Shown one piece after another: positions 6,589 through 12,702 of a stretch of DNA of 12,702 nucleotides. This stretch comes from Promethearchaeota archaeon (lineage in GTDB: Archaea; Asgardarchaeota; Lokiarchaeia; Sigynarchaeales; SOKP01). Location: positions 1 to 12,702 of the forward strand of contig JAEOTW010000122.1 of the NCBI GenBank assembly GCA_016839655.1, given 5' to 3'. Each line of letters starts with the position of its first letter. The first letter of the stretch is position 1. The translations under genes and the position numbers were made by a program. The notes under the pieces are model-generated. The model worked only from the letters and a program-made list of their open reading frames with translations, was not told where the DNA came from and made no database searches.

Positions 6589-7464
6589 TTAGAATATTTT
6601 TAAATATATTTGATATAAAGAAGGCAATTGAGGGATAGGAAAAAATCCTAATACATATAATAAAATAGAAGAAAAACCAAGTATACAGAAAATTATAAAG
6701 AGAACATCAATTAATTTGAATTTTATAATTTTTAGATTTGTTCTTTTTTTTTCTATTCCAAAGCAACGATTTTCCATTGAGATTGAAGTAATATGGCCCT
6801 TTCTCAGAATTGAAATTAGTGTTGCTACTAATCTCTCAAAAATTAACCTATATGCTTTTTTAACTGAGTTTGCTTTTTCAAGCCCAAACCCTCTTGCTCT
6901 TTGAGCTAATGCGATAGTTTTGGCTTCTTGTTCTATTGATGGAATGTATCTAATTCCAACCATTAAAGAAAAACAATACTTATATGGTATTTTCAACCTT
7001 ATAAGCGAATATAAAAAATCCTTTGGTGATGTGGTGTTAGTAAATACTATTGTAGATGTATATAATATAAGTACAATCATAGATGCTCTTAAAGCATAAT
7101 ATACAGCTAATCTTCTTATTGGTAAAAAAGATAGATTAAAAAGATAAAATATAACAGTATCTTGATTACTTGGAATTGCATTAAAGAAGATATTCAAGAT
7201 TAAACTGATGATAAGAATGATTATAATGAATTTAAGTTTTCTAAGTAAATTTTTAAGAGAAACATTGCTTAAAAGAGTTAAAAAAATTACAACTATAAAT
7301 ATACACGATAATAAAATCAGACTTCTAATCATAAAAATTATAACTGTAAGCAATAATAAAAAACTAATTTTTGAAATTGGGTTTAATTTATGCATTAATG
7401 AGTTTCCTGGAAAAAATGCGAATGTGAATAGTTTATGATCTAGAGTCTTGTTTTTATTTTTCAT
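6589..7464 (-). CDS. ecfT: ECF transporter transmembrane coupling protein EcfT (YkoC/CbiQ-like)
   Basis: The start is taken as the ATG at 7464, one base after the TGA of the ATPase gene (TGAAATG), giving 291 aa. A TTG at 7491 would add nine residues inside the ATPase gene and is less likely. About five or six hydrophobic segments and a long cytoplasmic coupling region fit CbiQ/EcfT (PF02361). The first coupling motif is clear: AQRARGFG (Ala-Arg-Gly at 190-192). The second, normally A-R-G, is degenerate here: ENRCFG (231-236). EcfT holds the S component in the membrane and passes motion from the ATPases to it. It lies between the duplicated ATPase and the MoaD-like gene, the same S-ATPase-T order as Bacillus ykoEDC. 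Confidence 0.9.
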   Translation of the reverse strand: MKNKNKTLDHKLFTFAFFPGNSLMHKLNPISKISFLLLLTVIIFMIRSLILLSCIFIVVIFLTLLSNVSLKNLLRKLKFIIIILIISLILNIFFNAIPSNQDTVIFYLFNLSFLPIRRLAVYYALRASMIVLILYTSTIVFTNTTSPKDFLYSLIRLKIPYKYCFSLMVGIRYIPSIEQEAKTIALAQRARGFGLEKANSVKKAYRLIFERLVATLISILRKGHITSISMENRCFGIEKKRTNLKIIKFKLIDVLFIIFCILGFSSILLYVLGFFPIPQLPSLYQIYLKIF

Positions 7465-7465
7465 T

Positions 7466-9265
7466 TCAGTCTTTTTCCATTCTTTTCTCAATTTCTTCTA
7501 ATAGTATAATTGGTCCTAAATTTCTATGCTTTTGAAAGTAATTCGTGCTGATATCATAATCCTGTAGAGTACCATCTTTATTTAATTCAATGATTCTTTT
7601 AGTATATTTTAGAAGTAAATGATAATCATGTGAAGAAATAATTATTGTTTTTCCTCTTTTATTCTCAATATAGAGAGTCTCGATTAACGAATCTATTGTT
7701 CTTTGATCTTGTCCTATAAACGGTTCATCTAATAAAATAATCTCGGGATTATAAATAAAAATAGAACTTAGATTTAATCTGCGTTTCTGCCCCCAGCTTA
7801 GGTTATAGGGACTTTTTTGTGAATCTATTTTTCCCACTAAATTAAGGAGCTTAGAAATATAGGTTTCTTTAATATCACTAAGTATTCCAAAATTTTTTGG
7901 TCCATATAATAATTCTTCTTCAATTGTAGGTCTAAAAATCATATTTTCAGGATTTTGGAAGATAAATCCAATCGTCTTAGCATATTCAAATTGATCAATC
8001 TCCTCTAAATTCTTATTATTGAAGAAAATTTGTCCTGAAGTTGGTTCATACAAATTAGCAAGGAGATATAGCAACGTTGTTTTTCCTGAACCATTTGGGC
8101 CAACTAACCCAATAAAGTCTCCTCTATTTATTTTTAGATTCAAGTTTTTTAGAGCTATGATTCCGCTATTAGGATATTTAAAGGTGAGATTTTTAGTCTC
8201 TAATATTCCATTAAATTCATCCGGGATGACACTATTTCTGTTTTTTATATCTTTTAATGACTTAATATATATATCTTTAAATTCTATTAATTCCTCAAAC
8301 TTATCATATTTTTGTAGAGCTTTTGGGTTGATTTCCCTATCTATAACAATTTTATGCAATTTTTCTAAATCTTCTTTATCTAAATCTGGAATAATATCTA
8401 TTAATTCTTGAAAAGTTGTAGGGTAATTTATAAACGCCCCATTTCTTTTTATTTTAACAAATTCATGAAATATATCAATAATCCATGGAATCCTAATATT
8501 ATTATTGTTTAATTCTTCAAATTTCTGAGTGAATATTCCATTAATATCTCCTTCTAATGATATTTTACCTTGATCATCTAAAATTATTAACTTATCTGCA
8601 ATATCCATTACTCTTGATAATCTATGCTCAATAATCACTAATGTTAAAGGAAATTTTTTTGATTCAATTAATGATTTCAACCTATTTAACAAGAGACTTT
8701 CTGATCGCTGATCTAAAAAAGCAATTGGTTCGTCAAGGATTAGAATCTTTGGATTCATAACTAGAAATGAGCTTAGTATTACAAGCTGTTTTTGTCCACC
8801 ACTAAGCTGTTCGATATCTCGCTCTAACAAATGATTAATCCCCATCAAGTTTGAAACGTTATTAATTCTTTCTTCAATTACATCACGAGGGAGATTTAAG
8901 TTTTCAAGACCAAACCCGATTTCGTCACGTACATTGAAGGTTATTAATTGATCATTAGGATTCTGCTTGACCAAACCTACCAATTTTGATAAATCTGAAA
9001 ATTCATAATCCAAAACATTTTTTCCAAATACTTTAACATGTCCTTTAACTAGTCCTTTTTGGCGCCAAGGGATGATACCATTAATTGCATAAGATAATGT
9101 AGATTTTCCACTTCCACTTGGTCCAGCTAATATTAAAACTTCTCCTTCTTTTAATTTAAAGGAAATATTGGAAATTGCAGGTTTTTGATTTTTATCGTTT
9201 CCGTAGATAAAAGAGAAATCATTGAATTCTAGGGCAATAATGCTATTAGTATTGAAGCTTAACAC
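7466..9265 (-). CDS. ECF transporter duplicated ABC ATPase (EcfA1-EcfA2 fusion, YkoD-like)
   Basis: A 599-aa protein with two ABC ATPase domains. Domain 1 has Walker A GPSGSGKST (48-56), Q-loop Q101, signature LSGGQ (154-158), Walker B ILILDEP and H-loop H214. Domain 2 has Walker A GPNGSGKTT (389-397), Q437, an altered signature LSWGQ (489-493), Walker B IILLDEP and H546. A helical, charged linker (about 245-350) joins them. All catalytic residues of both sites are present. The heterodimer-in-one-chain layout matches YkoD and other fused EcfA proteins. The start is uncertain: the GTG at 9265 begins a frame whose Shine-Dalgarno-like AGGAGGTG overlaps the GTG itself, and no ATG, GTG or TTG follows at normal spacing before the first ABC strand. 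The S-component stop lies 6 nt upstream. Cytoplasmic, peripheral to the membrane. Confidence 0.93.
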   Translation of the reverse strand: MLSFNTNSIIALEFNDFSFIYGNDKNQKPAISNISFKLKEGEVLILAGPSGSGKSTLSYAINGIIPWRQKGLVKGHVKVFGKNVLDYEFSDLSKLVGLVKQNPNDQLITFNVRDEIGFGLENLNLPRDVIEERINNVSNLMGINHLLERDIEQLSGGQKQLVILSSFLVMNPKILILDEPIAFLDQRSESLLLNRLKSLIESKKFPLTLVIIEHRLSRVMDIADKLIILDDQGKISLEGDINGIFTQKFEELNNNNIRIPWIIDIFHEFVKIKRNGAFINYPTTFQELIDIIPDLDKEDLEKLHKIVIDREINPKALQKYDKFEELIEFKDIYIKSLKDIKNRNSVIPDEFNGILETKNLTFKYPNSGIIALKNLNLKINRGDFIGLVGPNGSGKTTLLYLLANLYEPTSGQIFFNNKNLEEIDQFEYAKTIGFIFQNPENMIFRPTIEEELLYGPKNFGILSDIKETYISKLLNLVGKIDSQKSPYNLSWGQKRRLNLSSIFIYNPEIILLDEPFIGQDQRTIDSLIETLYIENKRGKTIIISSHDYHLLLKYTKRIIELNKDGTLQDYDISTNYFQKHRNLGPIILLEEIEKRMEKD

Positions 9266-9271
9266 CTCCTA

Positions 9272-9898
9272 TTAGAAGGTTGTTGGAACCCCAGCTTTGA
9301 TTATATAATTTTTTGTAGTTCTACCTAATAATCCCGTAATTAATATTCCAGAAATAAACGCAAACATAAAAGCTAAAACCCATAGAACCCAATGTAAATA
9401 CCAACGTTGATTAATAATCCAGAAAAAAGGAGCTTGAAAAAAGTTACCAAATCCACCCGCAATACCCCATCCAAGTTTTGTATCTCCTTCTCCAATCTTT
9501 TCCATAAATAAAAAACCAATTATTAAAAAGAAACCCTCCATCAAGTTTACAAGAATAATTAAAATACCCCAAACATCACCAAACAAAAACTCTAATATGC
9601 CCTTACTAAGCATTGTTAATAATATCGTCGATTTCTTTCTAGTCAATCCATAGACAATTGCTGCCCAAATAACATGATGACCACTTACTAATTGAGTTCC
9701 TCCAGTTAAAGGGTACCAAATCTTTATTAATAAATCAAATGGAATTAAACTAGAGATTATTCCACCCATTACACCTATAATAGTTGAATAAAGAAGATCT
9801 AATAGATTTAATCCTTTAATTTTGTCATGTAAATATCCTGATGGTTTATAATTGTCTTCAGAATTTGATTCATTTATGTTTATATCTTCAATTTTCAT
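9272..9898 (-). CDS. ECF transporter S component, YkoE-like
   Basis: A 208-aa integral membrane protein with a polar N-terminal tail (1-30) and about five or six hydrophobic segments. The pattern (PLTGGTQLVSGHHVIWAAI, then SKGILEFLFGDVWGILIILV) resembles the YkoE family (PF09819), the substrate-binding subunit for hydroxymethylpyrimidine in the Bacillus YkoEDC thiamine-salvage transporter. It lies directly before a duplicated ATPase and EcfT, so the S-component role is secure from context even though homology is judged only by eye. His74-His75, Glu103 and Asp108 are polar residues in or near membrane segments and may line the substrate site. ATG start, 19 nt after the preceding stop. The substrate is not certain: older annotation calls this family cobalt transport, and the accompanying exported proteins are not those of the Bacillus operon. 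Confidence 0.8.
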   Translation of the reverse strand: MKIEDININESNSEDNYKPSGYLHDKIKGLNLLDLLYSTIIGVMGGIISSLIPFDLLIKIWYPLTGGTQLVSGHHVIWAAIVYGLTRKKSTILLTMLSKGILEFLFGDVWGILIILVNLMEGFFLIIGFLFMEKIGEGDTKLGWGIAGGFGNFFQAPFFWIINQRWYLHWVLWVLAFMFAFISGILITGLLGRTTKNYIIKAGVPTTF

Positions 9899-9917
9899 TT
9901 TTACCGTATTTTACTAT

Positions 9918-10511
9918 TCATTGAATTAATATGGTTTTTAGATATTTTATAGCATAATGGGTATTAGCTTTATCAGGAATTAATTCAAGATCCACGATAC
10001 TTCTAAGTGGTCCATCAAAATATATAGGATCTCCGTCTTTTTCATAGGCTAAAATTATTTGATCTGTATTATTTTCTGCAAGAGTCAAAGGTAAATAGGT
10101 TTCAGCCCAGTACCCATCTCCTCCTATAAAAAGGAAGTTAGATGCATCTTCATTTAAAATATTCTCCGTTTCAAAAATGCTCCATAATGACGCACCAGAA
10201 TATATTTCATCAAATTCACTCCCAATAGCATTTACAAAATGAAAGGTTCTATCTATTACTTGTTCATATTTATCAGATTTAATATCAGAGACAGACAATT
10301 GTAGTTCTCGATTAACATTTCCTTTAATTGTAAGCACTATGGTATCTTCCCCACCATAAATAGTCCTTAAATTGTAGAATGGATCAATATCTAATATTAT
10401 AAATGCATATAGACTTAACCAAAAAACCGACATACCAATTATTATTCCTGAAACCATTATGTAGAAATTTCTTCTTTCCATATTGTAAGTAAACTTCTTT
10501 TGTTTATTCAA
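9918..10511 (-). CDS. Membrane-anchored protein with one sulfite-oxidase-fold (Oxidored_molyb-like) domain, no Mo-ligand Cys
   Basis: A 197-aa protein: a short basic N-terminus, one membrane helix (about 17-41), then an extracytoplasmic domain. That domain follows the sulfite-oxidase molybdopterin-domain pattern: strand TIVLTIKGNV, SVSDIK, FVNAIGSE, YSGASLWSIFE, then the GGDGYWAETYLPLTLAE, IILAYEKDGDPI and GPLRSIV strings. In enzymes of this fold a Cys ligates molybdenum; this protein has no Cys at all, so it is probably a non-enzymatic, ligand-binding relative. It lies between the tandem-domain protein and the ECF S component and may feed or gate the transporter from outside. The start is a TTG at 10511; an ATG at residue 11 (10481) is an equally good start and still leaves the anchor intact. 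The fold assignment is by pattern only. Confidence 0.75.
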   Translation of the reverse strand: MNKQKKFTYNMERRNFYIMVSGIIIGMSVFWLSLYAFIILDIDPFYNLRTIYGGEDTIVLTIKGNVNRELQLSVSDIKSDKYEQVIDRTFHFVNAIGSEFDEIYSGASLWSIFETENILNEDASNFLFIGGDGYWAETYLPLTLAENNTDQIILAYEKDGDPIYFDGPLRSIVDLELIPDKANTHYAIKYLKTILIQ

Positions 10512-10533
10512 TAGATTTATATTATGATATTTT

Positions 10534-10542
10534 AAAAAAAAA
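10534..10542 (-). terminator. T9 tract between the two exported-protein genes (possible partial terminator)
   Basis: Fifteen nt after the 406-aa gene stop, the minus strand carries nine consecutive T (plus-strand A run). It is followed by an AT-rich string that could act as a promoter. In archaea such a tract can terminate or attenuate transcription, which would leave the first gene more abundant than the membrane components. Confidence 0.35.
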
Positions 10543-10556
10543 TAATTTGCTTTTAT

Positions 10557-11777
10557 TTATAGGTAAAATCCTGACGGTATTGGTCCTGTGTATGAAGTAA
10601 TTTCTATCCTAACAACATGTGAAAGATACACATTCCTAGGCCTTCCTGGAATGATCACGTAAAAGGGACCCCGATTATAACCGCACAACCGTCTATCTGG
10701 CCATATAGGATCTATTATACCTTGCCCCGTTTCTCCCAACTCCTGATCTGCATAGACTAAAGCCATTAGCAAATCGCTTTTATGCATTGGAACCATTGTT
10801 GCATTAATTAAATCTGCAGTTGTGTTTAAGTCTCCATTTGCCCATTGAGGATAGGGAGGAGTAATTCCTTCTTCTATATGTGTATTATTGTATCTTAGTT
10901 CTTTCTTCTCTGGATTAAATGGGTATGGATTAGCCCAGTCATCAGCAGACCAAAATCTAACAGTGTAATTTTTACCCACTGCTGGGGTATGGGATATGAT
11001 TTCTGAAATGTTTCTACCCCAGTAATGCCTATGAAAATCCCACCAGTCATCTCTATCATAATGGTATTCGTCATCATATTGATTTAATCTCATATTACTT
11101 TCATCAATTATATATTCCACAGTTCCATCTACTACAACTTCAACAGTCCAATTACTCATTACTTCAACTTGAGTAAGATCATATATAACTGAGGGGTATT
11201 GTTTTCCAATAAATGTAAAATTACCCCAATTTGGAGCTAAAGGAGATTCTCCAAGCCATTCTTTATTTGCCGCAATCGCTACAATAATTGGATCTCTATA
11301 TGCATGATACATCCTTGAAATTATATCACCTGTTGTTAATTCTAAAGTATGTCCATAACTTGAAGTAATTGTTAAATCCCACCCAAAAGCAGTATCATAT
11401 TTCTCTAAAATATCTAATAAATCCACACCAGTTATGTAAAACCCGGATGCGGGGTCAAGAAAAGTGTAAGGATATATAATGTCTTTGTATTCATTAATTC
11501 CAGGTCCTCCTGCTTCTTGTTCTTCTATAGCTAAAGCAACACCATCTAATATATCTTTCAAGGTTATTTTAATTGAAGCCCCAGTTTGATTGTATATCAT
11601 GAAATAAGACGCATTTGGAGCAGTACTCCAGTCATCTGGTAAGCCTAATAGGTTTGTAGGTCCTTCTGAAGGTGGACCAAAGATATCAGGTCCAGCAATT
11701 ATTAAATATCCTAGTCCACCAGATATACCCACTATTCCTATAAGCAAAATACCAATTAAAGTATCTTTTTTATCCAT
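10557..11777 (-). CDS. Exported protein with two tandem sulfite-oxidase-fold-like domains and a His/Asp-rich segment
   Basis: A 406-aa protein with an N-terminal membrane helix or uncleaved signal (about 6-28), then an extracytoplasmic region rich in N-x-S/T sequons (for example N55, N63, N186, N209, N256, N270, N318, N325). Two units resemble the Oxidored_molyb fold: about 55-215 (ITLKDIL, YITGVDLLDILEKY, LTITSSYGHTLELTTGDI) and about 212-395 (TVEVVVDG, NISEIISHTP, TVRFWSADDW, GPFYVIIPGRP, VVRIEIT). The only Cys is C365, outside the usual molybdenum-ligand position, so an enzyme role is unlikely. Between the units, residues 233-251 are packed with Asp, Glu, His and Trp and could bind a metal. 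ATG start, A-rich leader, no strong SD. As first gene of the ECF operon it may be a substrate- or metal-capturing surface protein. No family member with known function is recognised. Confidence 0.75.
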   Translation of the reverse strand: MDKKDTLIGILLIGIVGISGGLGYLIIAGPDIFGPPSEGPTNLLGLPDDWSTAPNASYFMIYNQTGASIKITLKDILDGVALAIEEQEAGGPGINEYKDIIYPYTFLDPASGFYITGVDLLDILEKYDTAFGWDLTITSSYGHTLELTTGDIISRMYHAYRDPIIVAIAANKEWLGESPLAPNWGNFTFIGKQYPSVIYDLTQVEVMSNWTVEVVVDGTVEYIIDESNMRLNQYDDEYHYDRDDWWDFHRHYWGRNISEIISHTPAVGKNYTVRFWSADDWANPYPFNPEKKELRYNNTHIEEGITPPYPQWANGDLNTTADLINATMVPMHKSDLLMALVYADQELGETGQGIIDPIWPDRRLCGYNRGPFYVIIPGRPRNVYLSHVVRIEITSYTGPIPSGFYL

Positions 11778-11898
11778 TTTTTTTTCGATTTTATATTTTA
11801 TTTACGATAGGTCTACATGAACATATCGATATTATAATAGAAAATTCTTCAATATTAAAAAAGTTTTACTCACAAATCTGAAGACTTACTATTCTACC
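11778..11898 (-). promoter_or_regulatory. Probable promoter region of the ECF operon
   Basis: No ORF is seen. On the minus strand two TATA-like strings occur: CTATTATAATATCG, about 50 to 65 nt before the ATG, and AAATAAAATATAAAATCG, about 10 to 25 nt before it. The first leaves a sensible leader. The plus strand also has the palindrome ATATCGATAT at 11823-11832 next to the first string. I see no THI-box-like element (no CTGAGA) that would mark a TPP riboswitch. Confidence 0.35.
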
Positions 11899-11909
11899 AA
11901 AAAAAAAAA
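11899..11909 (-). terminator. T11 terminator of the flavodoxin gene
   Basis: An unbroken run of eleven T on the minus strand about 60 nt beyond the flavodoxin stop, preceded by further short T runs. This fits an archaeal oligo-T terminator and separates flavodoxin from the ECF operon. Confidence 0.55.
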
Positions 11910-11971
11910 GAAACAATAAAAATTCTAATTTTAAATAATTTTAATTTTTGTCCCTTTAGCTTTCTTGCTCC

Positions 11972-12466
11972 CTAATTTTGAACTTTTTGAAGAAGATCTG
12001 TTGCCCAATTTGCTGCACTTTTTTTAGAATTTTCAGTGCTTTGCTTTTTTGGGGCTTTAAAACGAATCTCACCTAGTATGTTGGCGTTTTTTAGAGCTTT
12101 TTTAAACTTATTCATAGCTCTTACTCCATCTCCGTCACTACATGTCCAGAGTGCTACGTGTTTTCCTGAAAGATCAAACTTAGATAAAAATGAATGGATC
12201 GGTGGAGTATATGTCCAAGCCCAAACTGGCGTTCCCAATATTATCAGATCATACTCAAGAGGGTTTATATCAAATGGTTTAAGTTTTGGTTTTATTTTCA
12301 TTGTGGCTTGGTAACCTCCCCAAAAGTATTTCGAACCTCCATCAGCATCTAATTCTTTCACTGGCTTTAACTCAAGAATATCTGAGTTTATTGACTTTGC
12401 TATCTCTTCAGCAATCAATTTTGTGTTTCCCGTGAGAGAGTAGTAAACGACTAAGACTTTTTTCAT
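11972..12466 (-). CDS. Flavodoxin-like FMN protein
   Basis: A 164-aa flavodoxin-fold protein. The FMN phosphate loop is SLTGNTK (residues 10-16, the T/S-x-T-G-x-T type) right after the first strand KKVLVVYYS. The second flavin loop is GTPVWAWTYTPPI, with aromatic residues to stack on the isoalloxazine ring, and the third is WTCSDGDG. Length is normal for short-chain flavodoxins (about 140-170), and no other domain is fused, so it is an electron carrier or a small flavoprotein of the flavodoxin_4-like group rather than a diflavin reductase. Cytoplasmic. It is monocistronic: its own upstream region contains TATAACTA repeats, and a T11 tract follows. Flavodoxins often replace ferredoxin when iron is scarce; the FTR1 gene in the window and a shared upstream motif agree with that but do not prove it. 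The ATG start gives the canonical N-terminus. Confidence 0.92.
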   Translation of the reverse strand: MKKVLVVYYSLTGNTKLIAEEIAKSINSDILELKPVKELDADGGSKYFWGGYQATMKIKPKLKPFDINPLEYDLIILGTPVWAWTYTPPIHSFLSKFDLSGKHVALWTCSDGDGVRAMNKFKKALKNANILGEIRFKAPKKQSTENSKKSAANWATDLLQKVQN

Positions 12467-12495
12467 TATTTTTTTTCATCTCTTCTTATTAATCC

Positions 12496-12513
12496 TTAGT
12501 TATATAGTTATAA
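12496..12513 (-). promoter_or_regulatory. Repeat-containing promoter element of flavodoxin
   Basis: The minus strand reads TTATAACTATATAACTAA, a tandem direct repeat of TATAACTA, 30-47 nt before the flavodoxin ATG, where an archaeal TATA box is expected. The string TATAACTAA also occurs in the palindrome before FTR1, so this may be both a TATA element and a regulator site. Confidence 0.35.
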
Positions 12514-12612
12514 TTTAACATTCTTCAATTATTTGATGATTTTCTAAAATATCCCTTTTAATACAATAAAAAAATAAAATTGTGTTGAATCTATTAAGAT
12601 TAAATATAATTA

Positions 12613-12640
12613 GCTAGAATGAATATAATTTCATTCTAGC
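12613..12640. repeat. Perfect 11-bp inverted repeat (hairpin) with TATAAT loop
   Basis: Arms GCTAGAATGAA (12613-12623) and TTCATTCTAGC (12630-12640) are perfectly complementary around a 6-nt loop. The pairing extends outwards by TAATTA (12607-12612) against TAATTA (12642-12647) with a single bulged base. It is about 140 nt upstream of flavodoxin and near the right edge. It could be an operator, a terminator of a gene to the right, or a leader hairpin. The rest of 12467-12702 shows no gene. Confidence 0.6.
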
Positions 12641-12702
12641 ATAATTATACAAAATATGAATATTGGTTAGAGTGATTTCAACAAACATGAATCTTAGAAC
12701 TA

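Noticed and set aside
6716..6904. Plus-strand ORF of 62 aa
   Set aside because: Lies wholly inside ecfT on the opposite strand and its peptide is the antisense reading of the coupling region; no SD or family likeness.
7208..7438. Plus-strand ORF of 76 aa
   Set aside because: Antisense shadow of the ecfT membrane segments; low-complexity Ile/Lys/Asn composition.
7465..7491. Upstream TTG start for ecfT
   Set aside because: It lies within the ATPase gene's end, whereas an ATG at 7464 sits one base after the ATPase stop and gives a normal EcfT N-terminus.
8019..8411. Plus-strand ORF of 130 aa
   Set aside because: Antisense to the second ABC domain and linker of the ATPase, which has complete ABC motifs; the plus-strand peptide has no recognisable domain.
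10895..11077. Minus-strand ORF of 60 aa
   Set aside because: Alternative frame inside the 406-aa exported protein; the main frame shows conserved-looking fold strings.
11778..11971. TPP riboswitch or other riboswitch upstream of the thiamine-like ECF operon
   Set aside because: No CTGAGA-type THI-box core and no G/C-containing stems; the region is almost pure A/T.
12036..12314. Plus-strand ORF of 92 aa
   Set aside because: Antisense to flavodoxin, whose FMN loops are clear.
12687..12702. ATG near the right edge that might begin a plus-strand gene
   Set aside because: Only five codons are visible and no good SD precedes it, so coding cannot be judged.
1..12702. CRISPR array, tRNA, rRNA, insertion sequence or phage genes
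   Set aside because: No regularly spaced repeats, no cloverleaf-like G/C stems, no transposase or terminal repeats were found on reading both strands.

Overview
The window is very AT-rich, densely coded and almost entirely on the minus strand. Two Ras/Rho/Rab-like small GTPases (924-1535 and 2339-2923) sit beside typically prokaryotic genes: a gamma-class carbonic anhydrase, a MoxR/VWA pair, an FTR1 iron permease, an ECF-type ABC transporter, a MoaD-like protein and a flavodoxin. No introns are seen. Oligo-T tracts follow several genes and TTG starts are common. Stand-alone eukaryote-like small GTPases in a compact, AT-rich, operon-organised genome point to an Asgard archaeon, perhaps Loki-like. 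That assignment is an inference, because there is no rRNA or universal marker gene here.

Left part (1-3091). A partial gene cut by the left edge (Cys-x2-Cys N-terminus, TPR-like end) follows GTPase 1 in the same direction, 57 nt downstream. A 261-bp divergent intergenic region separates GTPase 1 from the only clear plus-strand gene, the carbonic anhydrase. This gene converges on GTPase 2 with a 4-nt overlap of stop codons.

Middle part (3092-6138). A MoxR AAA+ ATPase is followed by a VWA-domain gene, the usual chaperone-like pairing. The VWA reading frame continues about 60 codons upstream of its first conventional start, back to the moxR stop, with no ATG/GTG/TTG. A possible 29-codon ORF precedes moxR. 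Upstream lies an FTR1 permease gene with a 14-bp perfect palindrome in its promoter region.

Right part (6288-12466). Six co-directional, tightly packed genes form a probable operon. In transcription order they are: a 406-aa exported protein with two sulfite-oxidase-fold-like domains, a 197-aa membrane-anchored protein with one such domain, a YkoE-like ECF substrate-binding (S) component, a duplicated ABC ATPase, an EcfT permease and a MoaD-like protein. The S-A-A-T order is that of Bacillus ykoEDC (hydroxymethylpyrimidine/thiamine uptake), but the first two exported proteins and the MoaD-like protein are additions. This is the best candidate here for an undescribed system: an ECF importer with extracytoplasmic, cofactor-less molybdopterin-fold partners. 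A flavodoxin gene with its own oligo-T terminator precedes the operon. Its upstream region shares a short motif with the FTR1 palindrome, which hints at common (possibly iron) control. The last 236 bp hold that region and a strong hairpin.
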